Assembly: GCF_001419985.1 (NCBI RefSeq)
Contig: NZ_LJAL01000001.1
Span: 1 to 64,000, forward strand
DNA length: 64,000 bases
Direction: 5' to 3'
DNA from: Loktanella sp. 5RATIMAR09
GTDB taxonomy: Bacteria; Pseudomonadota; Alphaproteobacteria; Rhodobacterales; Rhodobacteraceae
This document shows positions 54,178-63,525 of this stretch, one piece after another (position 1 is the stretch's first letter; every line of letters starts with the position of its first letter). Under the pieces are notes generated by a model that was not told the origin of the DNA, ran no database searches, and was given only the letters and a program-made list of their open reading frames with translations. A program made the position numbers and the translations under genes.

Positions 54178-55410
54178 ATGAAACCTGTAGTCAGCCTTGC
54201 TCTCTTGACCTGCCTTTGTCCTGTTGCGGCGTCCGCGCAAGAGGCCGAACCCGGCGGTGTGTTCTTCACATTTGGCTTGGGTCAGACCTTTATCGCCTCA
54301 ACCGACCGTGACCTGGAAACGACAGAAGCCGAAGACGGGTTAGAGAGCGTGACCGACCTCAGCTTTGGGGTGGTAACGGAAACACGCGAACAACGCCTGT
54401 CGTTCGATTTGGACACTGCATTCAGCTTTACCGAAGATGAATTTGCCGATGAGGGCATTGTTGCGCGTTTGGCCTATAGCCGAAACAGTGCTGATGCGTC
54501 GCTTGATTTCTCGCTCGAGGGACGGCGCGAAGACATCGCATTTTTGCGCGACGCCACAGATTTTCTCGATGATGACGGTGTGATCGTTCTGCCTGACGAT
54601 TTTGATGATCTGACGGGGACCGGGTTTCGCAATCAAACAACTTTGTCAGTTGCGTTGACATGGGGCGATACCGCGCCGGTGGGCTATAGCCTGAGCGGCA
54701 GTCTGACAACGCTGCGCTATGATGATGCAAGCGCCGCACTGGTCGACAATGACAGCGGCACCATTGCGCTTGGCATGCGACTGAACATCAATGAGGTCAT
54801 CACCAGCAATATCGGACTTTCCTATACGCAGTCAGACGACGCGGACGCCCCGGTAACGGAAACCACAACGTTGTCGGGCGCGCTGGTCTTTGCGCGCCCG
54901 CTTGGGGCTCTGACAACAGGTGTCAGCGTATCGCGTGACGAAGAGGACGAGACCTTCTGGGCTGCCTCCGTTGCCCGCGACTATACCTTGCCCAATGGCA
55001 GCCTGCGGGGCGAACTGGGCGTCGTCGAAGATGAATTCGGTGACGTGCGTTTGACCGGGGGACTTGCGTTCCGCTATCCGCTGCCTGCGGCCGAAATTAC
55101 CCTCAGTGCAGACCACAGCCTTGCCGCGGGTGACGACCGCGCCGCAACGACGTTCAGCGCCAACTATCTTCAGGAACTCAGCCCCGTCACCAGCATGCAG
55201 GTTGGTTTTGACTTTGGCCAAACAAGCGATCCTGACGGAAGCGATGTCATTGCCACCGGCAGCCTTTCGGCAAGCTACGGTTACAGCATCAACGAATTCT
55301 GGCAGGTCAATGTCGGCGCAAGCTTTGATTTCCGCGAGGATGACGGTGTGGGCACGGACAGTACGTCAATCTTCCTGGCACTCGATCGGCAGTTTTCCTT
55401 CCGGCCGTAA
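54178..55410 (+). CDS. Outer-membrane beta-barrel protein
   Basis: A 410-residue protein with a signal peptide (MKPVVSLALLTCLCPVAASA, cleavage after AQ region). The rest alternates short amphipathic strands with acidic loops (for example TQSDDADAP, SRDEEDETFW). It ends FLALDRQFSFRP; the aromatic near the end fits a barrel assembly signal. It lies 39 nt after the Wza-like gene in the same unit, as expected for an outer-membrane part of the exporter. No exact family was recognised. Confidence 0.75.
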   Translation: MKPVVSLALLTCLCPVAASAQEAEPGGVFFTFGLGQTFIASTDRDLETTEAEDGLESVTDLSFGVVTETREQRLSFDLDTAFSFTEDEFADEGIVARLAYSRNSADASLDFSLEGRREDIAFLRDATDFLDDDGVIVLPDDFDDLTGTGFRNQTTLSVALTWGDTAPVGYSLSGSLTTLRYDDASAALVDNDSGTIALGMRLNINEVITSNIGLSYTQSDDADAPVTETTTLSGALVFARPLGALTTGVSVSRDEEDETFWAASVARDYTLPNGSLRGELGVVEDEFGDVRLTGGLAFRYPLPAAEITLSADHSLAAGDDRAATTFSANYLQELSPVTSMQVGFDFGQTSDPDGSDVIATGSLSASYGYSINEFWQVNVGASFDFREDDGVGTDSTSIFLALDRQFSFRP

Positions 55411-55531
55411 GGCCCTGATCGGCTGATTTCTGCCCTTTCGGGAACAACCGGCGCAGTGCGCTTGGCAACCTCGTTTCACCTCTTATAGCTTCACGCGAAC
55501 CAATACTGCCCAGCAGTTGGGCCACGTGAAG

Positions 55532-55546
55532 TTAATGGAATATTAG
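55532..55546 (+). promoter_or_regulatory. Near-match CtrA-type site
   Basis: TTAA-N7-TTAG, one base off the full consensus and sharing TTAATG with the two perfect boxes. It lies about 110 nt before the small membrane protein gene. Confidence 0.3.
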
Positions 55547-55654
55547 GATTTACCCTACAGACTGGTCAGAATTGGAACAAAGTTTTGACACGAAGCCAAC
55601 CTAGGCTGACGGGATCGTAGGGCGAAAATACCGCCAAGCAGAAAAGAGCAGCTG

Positions 55655-55855
55655 ATGTTCATCTTGTATATCATACTCGGAATAGCCTCTGGAATGCTGG
55701 CAACGGCCGTTGCATTGCTCTCGGGTGCTGGCATCTTTGTGGCAATTCTTGCGTATGTTCTTGGTGGCATGTTCGGCTGTGTTGCAGGTCTGGTCTGGGT
55801 CAACGCGCCGCAACAAGAACGCTCCGAAAAGCACGCAGCCGCACAACGTAGCTAA
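55655..55855 (+). CDS. Small two-pass membrane protein
   Basis: A 66-residue hydrophobic protein beginning MFILYIILGIASGMLA, with two membrane segments (about 2-23 and 28-50) and a charged C-terminal tail (PQQERSEKHAAAQ). It is glycine-rich in the segments, suggesting helix packing. A weak AGAGCAG ribosome-binding site precedes it. Function unknown. It lies alone after the polysaccharide locus. Confidence 0.6.
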   Translation: MFILYIILGIASGMLATAVALLSGAGIFVAILAYVLGGMFGCVAGLVWVNAPQQERSEKHAAAQRS

Positions 55856-55965
55856 CTCGCTTTCTGTTCTGACATCGTCCGAAAGGGGCGCGTTTATCGT
55901 TACGCGGTATGGCTTTGCCTGCAAAGGATATATTGCTGGCCCTCTGCATGCGACAGCAACAAAGG

Positions 55966-56148
55966 CTATTTCTCCAGCGGGCGCGCCTCATCAACCAGCA
56001 TGACAGGTATCCCGTTGCGGATCGGAAATGCGACCTTGCCAGCCTCGCTGACAAGCTCTTGTTTTTCCGCATCATAGCGCAGCGTCCCCTGTGTCAACGG
56101 GCAAACCAGCGCCTCGAGCATTTTGGAGTCGAATGCTGTTCCACTCAT
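55966..56148 (-). CDS. Trm112-family protein (YcaR-like)
   Basis: A 60-residue protein with the [16 protein letters not shown] start, conserved [17 protein letters not shown] end and one cysteine, typical of bacterial Trm112-like proteins. Eukaryotic Trm112 activates methyltransferases of tRNA and translation factors; bacterial partners are less clear. The ATG overlaps the stop of the LON-domain gene (ATGA). Confidence 0.92.
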   Translation of the reverse strand: MSGTAFDSKMLEALVCPLTQGTLRYDAEKQELVSEAGKVAFPIRNGIPVMLVDEARPLEK

Positions 56149-56786
56149 TGCATTACCTCTTCACCTGATCCACCGCGCAATGCGAATTCGATCAAAGTCA
56201 TGAGCGTTTCACGCCGTGTGGTCAAGGAGGGGGCTTCAAGCAAGGCTTGTTTGTCCTCGGGCGCAAACGGGCAAAGCATTGAAAGCGAATTGATCAACAA
56301 CTCGTCTTCCGCCTCTCCCAGACTTTCCCAATCAGTCGATAGTCCCTGATCGACAAGATACCGGCCCAGCGCCTCCATAAAGGCCTCGCGGTTGAAGCTG
56401 TCGTCGCGTTCAACCGGGCCAAGATCGCGGTCGAATCCTTGCCAGCTGACGTTGCAGCGGCGGTAGGGCGTGAACCCTTCGACTTCCTGCGTAATCCGGA
56501 AGCGCGACATACCCGCAAGAGTAATCATATAGCGCCCGTCCTCGGTCTCGGAAAACGCCGTCACACGGCCAGCGCAGCCGATACTGTGCAGCTTTCCGCC
56601 TTTGCCGGGCGCATCGTAAGGCTGCACCATCCCGATCAGCCGCGATGGCGTTTTCAGCACATCGTCCAGCATGGCGAGATAACGGGGTTCAAACAGATGC
56701 AACGGCAGACGCGCGCGCGGCAAAAGCAATGCCCCCGGCAGCGGAAAGACGGGAATCGTGTCAGGCAGATCATATGATGATGTCAT
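56145..56786 (-). CDS. LON substrate-binding-domain protein
   Basis: A 213-residue protein made only of the N-terminal LON domain ([33 protein letters not shown] region) without the AAA or protease parts. The family is widespread in alphaproteobacteria, without a clear role. The ATG at 56786 is preferred over a TTG two codons upstream. It is coupled to the Trm112-like gene and follows the thioredoxin-TPR gene at 27 nt, so the three may be one operon. Confidence 0.93.
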   Translation of the reverse strand: MTSSYDLPDTIPVFPLPGALLLPRARLPLHLFEPRYLAMLDDVLKTPSRLIGMVQPYDAPGKGGKLHSIGCAGRVTAFSETEDGRYMITLAGMSRFRITQEVEGFTPYRRCNVSWQGFDRDLGPVERDDSFNREAFMEALGRYLVDQGLSTDWESLGEAEDELLINSLSMLCPFAPEDKQALLEAPSLTTRRETLMTLIEFALRGGSGEEVMQ

Positions 56787-56813
56787 GACCAATAACCTAG
56801 GCCGATGCCACGG

Positions 56814-57731
56814 TCAGGCAAATATCATCGAAGAAAGTTTTCGCCGCCCGTTCAGTACAATCGGATCTTTTGCATCATGCGCATCGAAAATCTTGAATAG
56901 CTGGGCCTTGGCCGCCCCGTCATTCCATTCCCGATCACGACGAAAGAGCTCCAGCAACGTGTTCACGGCCTCTTCCACCTGACCGCTGGCATGCAACGCT
57001 GTTGCCAGATCAAACCGCGCCTGATGGTTGTCGGGTTCCGCCTCAACCGCCGCCTGCAATTCCGCCACAGGCCCTGCATTCGCGGCCTCGCGCGCCAGCA
57101 TGATCTGCGCATGAACGGCCTCAAGCAGCGGATCGGTGGATATTTCGGCAGGTGCACCGTTCAGGATCGCCTCGGCCTGATCAACGTCGTCCATCGCCAG
57201 ATAGGCACGCACGAGCCCTGCATAGGCAGGCGCATTGTGCGGCTCTTCCTGCAGGATCGCGGCAAAGGTTTCGGCGGCATCGGTTGCCGCACCGTCCGCC
57301 AACATCTGCTCTGCTGCCTCGATGGCCGCGCTCAGGCCCTCTGCTTCGGGGTCACCGGCAAGAGCTGCGACCTTGTCGACAAAGGCGTTGATTTCGGAGG
57401 GGGGCAAAGCGCCCTGAAACCCGTCAACGGGACGTCCCTGATAAAACGCATAGACCGTCGGGATCGACTGCACCTGCAACTGGCCTGCATAGGCCTGGTT
57501 CGCATCCACGTCGATCTTCACCAGCTTGACCCGCCCTTTGGCATTGGTCACCGCTGCTTCAATCGCAGGGCCCAGCGTCTTGCACGGGCCGCACCAGGGC
57601 GCCCAGAAATCTACAATCACCGGCACGGTTTGCGACGCTTCGATCACGTCCTTGGCAAAGCTTGCGTCGGTCCCGTCCTTGATCAGATCAGCGGCGGCAC
57701 CTGCGTTTGCATTTGCGTCCAACTCCAGCAT
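56814..57731 (-). CDS. Thioredoxin-TPR protein (CnoX/YbbN-like)
   Basis: A 305-residue protein: a thioredoxin domain (about 20-130) with the redox motif WCGPC (Cys47, Cys50), then helical TPR-like repeats to the end (LVRAYLAMDDVDQAEAIL; FDLATALHASGQVEEAVNTL). E. coli CnoX (YbbN) is a chaperedoxin that protects proteins and passes them to GroEL, but its thioredoxin motif is not CXXC; the intact CGPC here suggests real redox activity. Begins the three-gene operon with the LON-domain and Trm112-like genes. Confidence 0.93.
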   Translation of the reverse strand: MLELDANANAGAAADLIKDGTDASFAKDVIEASQTVPVIVDFWAPWCGPCKTLGPAIEAAVTNAKGRVKLVKIDVDANQAYAGQLQVQSIPTVYAFYQGRPVDGFQGALPPSEINAFVDKVAALAGDPEAEGLSAAIEAAEQMLADGAATDAAETFAAILQEEPHNAPAYAGLVRAYLAMDDVDQAEAILNGAPAEISTDPLLEAVHAQIMLAREAANAGPVAELQAAVEAEPDNHQARFDLATALHASGQVEEAVNTLLELFRRDREWNDGAAKAQLFKIFDAHDAKDPIVLNGRRKLSSMIFA

Positions 57732-57839
57732 GGCCTGTCTCCTTCAACTTTCTGTTAGCCCCTATATGTGCGCTCTGCGCCATAAGTCCAAGAGGCAATG
57801 CCGCTTTACCAAACCACGCGCTGCGCATAGCGTGGTGAT

Positions 57840-58478
57840 ATGACAAAAACCATCCTCACCTTCGGCGATAGCAACACCTACGGCACGCCCCCTGCGCATG
57901 CGCGGGGTGAGAACCGGCGCCTCGGGCCCGAGGCCCGATGGCCCACGGTGATGCTCTCAGAACTCGGGGCCAGTTGGGCGCTGATCGAAGACGGCCTGCC
58001 CGGACGCACAACCAGCCGCGCAGACCCTGTGATGGGCGCACATATGGACGGGCAGCTTGGGCTGCGCATCGCGCTGGAAAGCCAAGGACCGATTGATCTG
58101 TTAACCATCATGCTGGGCACGAATGACCTTAAGACGCACCACGGCGCAAGCGTGGATCAGGTGGTCGCGGGTCTTGCAGGGCTGCTGGGAATCGCCCGCT
58201 CCGAGCCGTACCAGACGCGCCATAAAGGCTTTGACATTCTACTGATCGCCCCGGCGGTCGTGCTCGAACAAGGGACGTATCGTGACGGGCTCTTGGGTGC
58301 GCAGACGAAATCGCGCGATCTGCCCTTTGCGATTGCGCAACTGGCTGATCACTGGGGCCTGCCGTTTCTGGATGCAGGGATGCATATCAAACCCAGCCCC
58401 ATTGACGGGCTGCATTTCGACGCGCAGGACCACATCACGCTGGGGCGTGCTGTCGCCGCGAAAGTCGCAAGCCTGTGA
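57840..58478 (+). CDS. SGNH/GDSL hydrolase (arylesterase type)
   Basis: A 212-residue cytoplasmic esterase. The nucleophile block TFGDSNTYGTP (6-16), an oxyanion LGTND block and the DGLHFDAQDH block (Asp and His of the triad) are all canonical. The ATGA junction with the following NUDIX gene shows coupling. It differs from the two GHS-type proteins of the polysaccharide locus. Confidence 0.92.
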   Translation: MTKTILTFGDSNTYGTPPAHARGENRRLGPEARWPTVMLSELGASWALIEDGLPGRTTSRADPVMGAHMDGQLGLRIALESQGPIDLLTIMLGTNDLKTHHGASVDQVVAGLAGLLGIARSEPYQTRHKGFDILLIAPAVVLEQGTYRDGLLGAQTKSRDLPFAIAQLADHWGLPFLDAGMHIKPSPIDGLHFDAQDHITLGRAVAAKVASL

Positions 58479-58879
58479 TGCAGCCCAGGCTTGGCGCTAT
58501 CGCCGTCGTGCGACATGAAAACCGTTTCCTTCTGGTCAAACGCGCGAAAGAACCCAATGCCAACACTTGGGGGTTTCCGGGTGGTCATGTCGAACTGGGT
58601 GAAACCGCGCTTGATGCGGCAGTGCGCGAACTGGCCGAAGAAACCGGCGTCGTCGCTACCGCAAAGGACTACCTGACCAATCTTGATGTCATTACACGCG
58701 ACGCGGATGGTGCGGTGCTCTTCCACTACCTCTTGGCAGTGGTTGTCTGTTCATTTGACCATGGCGCGCCCGTTGCAGCCGATGATGCGCTTGATGCAGG
58801 CTGGTTCACAGCGGATCAGGCGAAGGCTCTCCCACAAAGCCCGAACCTGCAATACGTGATAGACCTGTGCTGCAGGTAA
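58475..58879 (+). CDS. NUDIX hydrolase
   Basis: A 134-residue protein with a full Nudix box (G-x5-E-x7-REUXEEXGU) in GHVELGETALDAAVRELAEETG, starting near residue 32. It hydrolyses a nucleoside diphosphate linked to another group; the substrate is unknown. Overlaps the esterase gene by four nt. A REP-like hairpin ends the transcript. Confidence 0.92.
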   Translation: MMQPRLGAIAVVRHENRFLLVKRAKEPNANTWGFPGGHVELGETALDAAVRELAEETGVVATAKDYLTNLDVITRDADGAVLFHYLLAVVVCSFDHGAPVAADDALDAGWFTADQAKALPQSPNLQYVIDLCCR

Positions 58880-58902
58880 GGTGGATTTCAACCCACCCTA
58901 CT
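58878..58902. repeat. REP-like hairpin, terminator position
   Basis: A small hairpin (GGTGG/CCACC with a short loop) followed by CCTAC, an AT-variant of the elements at 28-91 and 2724-2782. It lies exactly between two converging genes, where a bidirectional terminator would be expected. Confidence 0.6.
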
Positions 58903-59614
58903 CGACAACGCCAACCATCGGCCCAAGCTGGAACCCGAAATCACTGCGCCCTTGGGCGCGCGAATAAAGCCGCGACACCTTGCCATCGAAATACAGCGCA
59001 TTCGGCATCGCGAGGTAGTCTTTGAAAAAAGACCCGAACTCGTGAAATGTGACACTATTGTTGGAAATCACAAAGACTGCGGTCGCCCCATCGGCACTTG
59101 TGCCCACACCGTTGCGCACGAATCGCGATGTACTGTCGGGCAAGAACCGCGGATGCAGTGCGCCGTCAATCACCAGCATCGGCCCTGATTGGGTGGCATC
59201 CCGACAGGCGGGCGGATTTGCGACATAGGCAAGCGTTTCATAGACCTGTGCCGAAGTATCCGTGATGCAGAAAACCCCGTTAGGCAGCAGGCCAAAATTC
59301 CCCGGTCCCGCATTCGGGATCACGCGCATCGTCTCAACACCGCCTTCGACGTAATGACCCACAGGCGAGCGGTCATCATGGTACATCCCCGCATTCATCG
59401 CAAAGGCAAGGCTGCCTACTGACGGCAGATCCTCTAGCGCGCCAAAGCTTCCGATCACGCCACCGTTCGCATCCTTGTAGAAAAGGCGCAAATCCTCTCG
59501 CGTCGCATCCACCGTGCAGACCGTATAGCTATTACCCAGATAATCGACGTCCTCGCAACTCACCGCCGCTGCCGGCAGCGCCCAAAAGAGCAATGCCACA
59601 GCAAGCCAGCGCAT
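58898..59614 (-). CDS. Phosphodiester glycosidase-like protein (NAGPA/DUF2233)
   Basis: A 238-residue exported protein. Signal peptide (MRWLAVALLFWALPAAA), then the DUF2233 core: AFAMNAGMYHDD, GNFGLLPNGVF, SGPMLVIDG and RNGVGTSADG. The family includes the mammalian uncovering enzyme NAGPA, and bacterial members act on phosphodiester-linked sugars. It could act on a cell-surface glycan. Its ATG overlaps the rbfA TGA by one nt. Confidence 0.85.
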   Translation of the reverse strand: MRWLAVALLFWALPAAAVSCEDVDYLGNSYTVCTVDATREDLRLFYKDANGGVIGSFGALEDLPSVGSLAFAMNAGMYHDDRSPVGHYVEGGVETMRVIPNAGPGNFGLLPNGVFCITDTSAQVYETLAYVANPPACRDATQSGPMLVIDGALHPRFLPDSTSRFVRNGVGTSADGATAVFVISNNSVTFHEFGSFFKDYLAMPNALYFDGKVSRLYSRAQGRSDFGFQLGPMVGVVE

Positions 59615-60018
59615 CAGTCGTCCAGATCCTGACGTACATGATCTTTCGCCAATAGGGCGCGTGTCGCGTCGATCTGGTCAAATGTGCCGTCAATCTCAAA
59701 CCGCAACTCGGGTGCGAATTTCATCGTGCCGCCTTTGACCACCAGATGGCGGATTTCATGCCTGTTGCGGCGCAGCGCCTCAAGCGCTTCTTCCTTGCCC
59801 TGCCCGCCAAGGGGCAACACAAAGGCAGTCGCAATCCGCAGATCGGATGTCATGCGCACCTCGCCCACCGTAATGGACATGCGCGCCAGTTCATCATCAT
59901 GCACGTCGCCGCGTTGCAGCACTTCGGAAAGGGTGCGGCGGATCACCTCGCCCACGCGCAACATGCGCTGGGTAGGGGCCTTGCCGTCTCTGTTTGCATT
60001 CTTTGCCATGGCCCTCAT
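59614..60018 (-). CDS. rbfA: Ribosome-binding factor A
   Basis: A 134-residue KH-like ribosome assembly factor needed for late 16S rRNA maturation and growth in the cold. It shows MLRVGEVIRRTLSEVLQRGD, ITVGEVRMTSDLRIATAFVLPLG and the LRFEIDGTFDQID end. I choose the ATG at 60018 because AAGGA lies at good spacing; an ATG at 60009 would shorten it by three residues. It diverges from dapB. Confidence 0.93.
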   Translation of the reverse strand: MRAMAKNANRDGKAPTQRMLRVGEVIRRTLSEVLQRGDVHDDELARMSITVGEVRMTSDLRIATAFVLPLGGQGKEEALEALRRNRHEIRHLVVKGGTMKFAPELRFEIDGTFDQIDATRALLAKDHVRQDLDD

Positions 60019-60106
60019 GTAGTCCTTGATCGCGCCATTGCCAAGCAAGCCTTTGCGTCCACGGCAATCCGCCGCTAAGAGAAGGCACGGATAAAGGAAA
60101 CGGACC

Positions 60107-60916
60107 ATGACAGACACACCAGGCATCGTGATCACAGGCGCATCGGGCCGTATGGGCCAGATGCTCATCAAAACCGTGCTGGCCTCGGACAAATGCCGCC
60201 TTGTGGGTGTGCTGGAACGCGCTGGCCACGACTGGATCGGGCAGGATGTGGGTACAGCCATGGGTGGTCAGCCTGCCGGCGTTACTGTGACGGACGACGC
60301 GGTCGAGGTCTTTGCCAAAGCCCAGGCGGTGATTGATTTCACAGCCCCCGCCGCCACCGTCGGCTTTGCGGGGTTGGCCGCACAGGCGCGCGCGGTGCAT
60401 GTGATTGGCACGACAGGGCTTTCTGACGATGACCTCAAGGCGATCAACGCCGCCGCGCGCCATGCGGTCATCGTGCGGGCAGGCAACATGTCGCTGGGTG
60501 TGAACCTGCTGGTACAGCTGACCAAAAAGGCCGCAGCCGCTCTCGACGAAGAATTCGACATCGAAATCATCGAAGCGCATCACAACCAGAAGGTCGACGC
60601 CCCTTCCGGCACCGCGCTAATGTTGGGCGAAGCGGCGGCTGAGGGGCGCGGTGTTACGCTGAACGACGTCAGCGACAGCGGGCGCGACGGTATCACCGGT
60701 GCGCGGACGCGCGGCGACATCGGCTTTAGCGCCATTCGCGGTGGCGATATTGTGGGCGAACATGATGTGCTCTTTGCGGCCGCAGGTGAACGCGTTGTGC
60801 TACGCCACATCGCAACAGACCGCGCGATTTTCGCACGCGGTGCGCTGAAAGCGGCACTCTGGGGCCAGGACAAAGCGCCAGGTGAATACGATATGATCGA
60901 CGTTCTAGGCATCTAA
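60107..60916 (+). CDS. dapB: 4-hydroxy-tetrahydrodipicolinate reductase
   Basis: Lysine and peptidoglycan-precursor enzyme of 269 residues. The NAD(P)-binding [10 protein letters not shown] is at about 9-18, and the substrate segment [16 protein letters not shown] holds the His-His-Lys residues. [20 protein letters not shown] is also typical. AAGGAA precedes the ATG. It is followed 24 nt later by rpiB in the same direction. Confidence 0.97.
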   Translation: MTDTPGIVITGASGRMGQMLIKTVLASDKCRLVGVLERAGHDWIGQDVGTAMGGQPAGVTVTDDAVEVFAKAQAVIDFTAPAATVGFAGLAAQARAVHVIGTTGLSDDDLKAINAAARHAVIVRAGNMSLGVNLLVQLTKKAAAALDEEFDIEIIEAHHNQKVDAPSGTALMLGEAAAEGRGVTLNDVSDSGRDGITGARTRGDIGFSAIRGGDIVGEHDVLFAAAGERVVLRHIATDRAIFARGALKAALWGQDKAPGEYDMIDVLGI

Positions 60917-60940
60917 CCGACAACAAAAGGCAAACCTTCC

Positions 60941-61390
60941 ATGACCAGCAAACGCATTGTGCTTTCCTCTGATCACGCCGCCATCGGCATGCGCCAGACC
61001 ATCGCCAACCACATCGCAGGCTTGGGATACGAGGTCGTCGATATCGGCCCGACTACCCCCGAAAGCACGCCCTATCCGCAACACGGCGAGGCCGCAGCGC
61101 GGCGTGTGGCCTCTGGCGATTGCGCGCTGGGGATTATCCTGTGCGGCACTGGCCAAGGCATCATGATGGCCGCCAACAAGGTCAAAGGCGTGCGCTGCGG
61201 GGTGTGTTCCGACGCGTTTTCGGCGCGCATGATCCGGCAGCACAACGACGCCAACATGCTGTCACTCGGCGCGCGCGTGATCGGCGAGGCGCTGGCGCTG
61301 GATATCATCGATGCGTTTCTATCTGCCGATTTCGAAGGCGGCCGCCACGCCACCCGCGTCGATATGATTACCGCGATTGAAAAGGGATAA
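60941..61390 (+). CDS. rpiB: Ribose-5-phosphate isomerase B
   Basis: A 149-residue LacA/RpiB-family enzyme that interconverts ribulose-5-phosphate and ribose-5-phosphate. SSDHAAIGMRQ near the N terminus, the phosphate loop GIILCGTGQGIMMAANKV with the catalytic Cys and the CSDAFSARMIRQHNDANMLSLGARV block are clear. Transcribed after dapB. A hairpin terminator is at 61442-61477. Confidence 0.95.
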   Translation: MTSKRIVLSSDHAAIGMRQTIANHIAGLGYEVVDIGPTTPESTPYPQHGEAAARRVASGDCALGIILCGTGQGIMMAANKVKGVRCGVCSDAFSARMIRQHNDANMLSLGARVIGEALALDIIDAFLSADFEGGRHATRVDMITAIEKG

Positions 61391-61441
61391 GGCGCTGGGC
61401 GCCAGACCAGATTGGCGCGAACACCACGTGTGATGGACCAC

Positions 61442-61477
61442 AGCCGACCTTGATAGCATTTCGCGTCAAGGTCGGCT
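61442..61477. terminator. 12-bp perfect inverted repeat after rpiB
   Basis: AGCCGACCTTGA (61442-61453) pairs with TCAAGGTCGGCT (61466-61477) across a 12-nt loop, followed by TTTG. There is no long T-run, so it may be a rho-aided or bidirectional end between rpiB and the converging DUF305 gene. Confidence 0.6.
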
Positions 61478-61564
61478 TTGCGGTCGATTTGCAAGTTTCC
61501 TGCGGTTGAAAATGACCAGTTGTTTTGGCGTGCCAGAACATGCAGCACCATCTCGCCCGATCAC

Positions 61565-61999
61565 TTACTGACCGCGTGCCGCCAGCCAAGCCTTCATCTG
61601 TTCGATCTCGCGCTCTTGCGCCACGAGAACCTCTTCGGCCAGTGCACGCACTTCAGGATCGGAGCCATGTTCCAAAACGATACGCGCCATTGCGAGGGCG
61701 GCTTCGTGGTGCGGGATCATCCCAACCATAAAATCTACGTCCGCATCGCCGGTATAGGGCACCATCATATCGACCATCATTTTGTCCATGGCTTCGGCAT
61801 AGGCTTTTGTGGCCGGATCATCGGCTAGCTCGGGCGGAATCAAATAGGAATGGTCCATGATGGCCATGCCGCTTGTGGACCCGTCAGCCATGTTGCCGTG
61901 GTCCATATTTGAATGATCCATTTCCGCCATTTGGGCAAAGGCAATGCCGCCAGCGGCAAGAAGAGTAGCAGCAAACAGCGTAAGCACAGTCTTCTTCAT
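61565..61999 (-). CDS. DUF305 periplasmic protein
   Basis: A 144-residue exported protein. Signal peptide (about 1-22), a Met/His/Asp-rich segment ([14 protein letters not shown]) that looks like a metal-binding stretch, and a ferritin-like helical core with the conserved [13 protein letters not shown] motif. The family often occurs with copper-handling genes, but none are seen here. A CGGAGAC ribosome-binding site supports the start. Confidence 0.9.
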   Translation of the reverse strand: MKKTVLTLFAATLLAAGGIAFAQMAEMDHSNMDHGNMADGSTSGMAIMDHSYLIPPELADDPATKAYAEAMDKMMVDMMVPYTGDADVDFMVGMIPHHEAALAMARIVLEHGSDPEVRALAEEVLVAQEREIEQMKAWLAARGQ

Positions 62000-62348
62000 T
62001 TTTGTCTCCGTTTGGTCAGTCAGACGGGCGCAAGGCCCAAATCGGTGTTTTTCCGGAATCCGCGGCAGACAAACATCAAGTTTCTATTGCCGAACCGCTT
62101 GGTCGGAATGATCTGAATACCGCACTCATTCAACGCAACTTGTCGTGATAAAATCCGGATACAAAGGCAGCGGGTAAACAGCGGCACAGCGGGCGCAGAG
62201 CCAACCTTCGCAGCACGCCGCGCAAAGTTCCGTTTTTTCTGTCGGGTCCATCGCCCCGGCGCGCCCTGCCGCTGCTCTCACGGCCCAAAGTGAACCAAGC
62301 CCTGTGCCACAACGTAGAAGAAGTGTTCGACAATATACGGAGGACCTG
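62000..62348. other. 349-nt divergent gap
   Basis: Holds the upstream regions of the DUF305 gene and the small periplasmic protein gene. A minus-strand frame ending at 62126 has a cysteine-rich stretch (ELCAACCEGWLCARC), but no good start site, so it is not called. No tRNA-like or repeat structure was seen. Confidence 0.4.
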
Positions 62349-62711
62349 ATGAAACACGCGATTTTGACCTTGGCACTCGCCACCGCAGCCGCGCCTGCCC
62401 TCGCGGACAGCTATGTTCCGGTCAAAGACCAGGCGACTTTTGTTTCGCTCGTCGAGGGCCGTGAACTCAGCAATTTCTTCTACGGCGTCAGCCTCAGCGT
62501 TTCCCCTGACGGAAACATCGCAGGCTCGGCGATCGGGTGGGACATTGTCGGCAACTGGACATGGGAAGACGGCTATTTCTGCCGTGAACTCAGCTGGGGT
62601 GGCGATCCGATCCCCTATAATTGCCAATTGGTCGAAGCACGCGGTGATGACCGGTTGCGCTTTACCGTCGATCAGGGCGCAGGCGACAGCGCGTCTTTCC
62701 GCTTGCGCTAA
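62349..62711 (+). CDS. Small periplasmic protein of unknown function
   Basis: A 120-residue protein with a signal peptide (MKHAILTLALATAAAPALA) and a compact Trp/Gly/Asp-rich body (GWDIVGNWTWEDGYFCRELSW) with two cysteines that could form a disulfide. GGAGGA precedes the ATG closely. The family is common in Rhodobacterales but uncharacterised as far as I can tell. It converges with the hemerythrin gene, one nt between stops. Confidence 0.75.
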   Translation: MKHAILTLALATAAAPALADSYVPVKDQATFVSLVEGRELSNFFYGVSLSVSPDGNIAGSAIGWDIVGNWTWEDGYFCRELSWGGDPIPYNCQLVEARGDDRLRFTVDQGAGDSASFRLR

Positions 62712-62712
62712 C

Positions 62713-63282
62713 CTAGCCCAGATCACGTGATCCATAACGCAGGATCACCGGCACGATCAGTTCTTCTTCATCAATCAAATGGCGGTCAAGCAGGCTTTCC
62801 AGCTTGGCCAGTCCGGACTGGAAATGTCCGGCCGCTGTCAGGAGCTTGTTGCGGTTCGCAGTCAGGCCAATAACCTCATTGGCACGCCCCACAAAATCAG
62901 CCAGAAATTCGTCCAGATCGTGGTGGTCCTTGTCAAGAATGGCAAATCCCTTTGCGATCCGCGCATCTTTCTGCACCAGTTTCGGGAAATAATAGGTGTC
63001 CTCGATGGTGTGATGCTCATGCAGCCCGTTGACCAGCATACCACCATAGCGCGAAGTCAGCCCCGCGAAACGATCCGCCTCAATCTTGCGGTCCAGAAGC
63101 GCCTCTGTCCCGCTGCGCAACTCTCCCATGAGCCGCCGGAACATCAAATGACGGTCCAGCCAGAACCGGATCAGCCCGTCAAAACCCGGGTCCAGTTCCC
63201 AACCGTCACGCGGGTATTCGGCCAGAAGGACGCGCAAGGCATCCGGCAATGCATCCCGTTCGGCAAGTGCAAGTTTCTTCAT
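62713..63282 (-). CDS. Hemerythrin-domain protein
   Basis: A 189-residue four-helix protein with the His/Glu metal-ligand pattern: DRHLMFRRLMGEL, LHEHHTIEDTYYFPKL, DKDHHDLDEFL and DRHLIDEEELIVPVIL. Diiron hemerythrin domains bind oxygen or NO, or repair iron-sulfur proteins. The start at MKKLALAERDALP was chosen because the upstream extension lacks the fold. Confidence 0.92.
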   Translation of the reverse strand: MKKLALAERDALPDALRVLLAEYPRDGWELDPGFDGLIRFWLDRHLMFRRLMGELRSGTEALLDRKIEADRFAGLTSRYGGMLVNGLHEHHTIEDTYYFPKLVQKDARIAKGFAILDKDHHDLDEFLADFVGRANEVIGLTANRNKLLTAAGHFQSGLAKLESLLDRHLIDEEELIVPVILRYGSRDLG

Positions 63283-63525
63283 CGCGAGGCCTTTCCAACC
63301 AAACGTGGATATTTCGACATAAACCGCAGGGCATGACCAGCACAACCACACCGTTTCCCTTCGCGTCGCACCGACACGAAACCTTGGAAAACTTCGTGGC
63401 GGTTCCCGAATTCAGTTACAATTGTGCGCGCATGCCGTCGGCTGCGAAATAGAATGTAGTGTCGCGGGGTCAACTGCCGATTAGTCTTGCCATTTCCTGC
63501 CCGGAGTCAAAAGATGACCTCAGAT

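Noticed and set aside
62126-62251. Cysteine-rich 41-codon frame on the minus strand
   Set aside because: Only a weak GC-rich site precedes its ATG, and it lies in the shared upstream region of two divergent genes.
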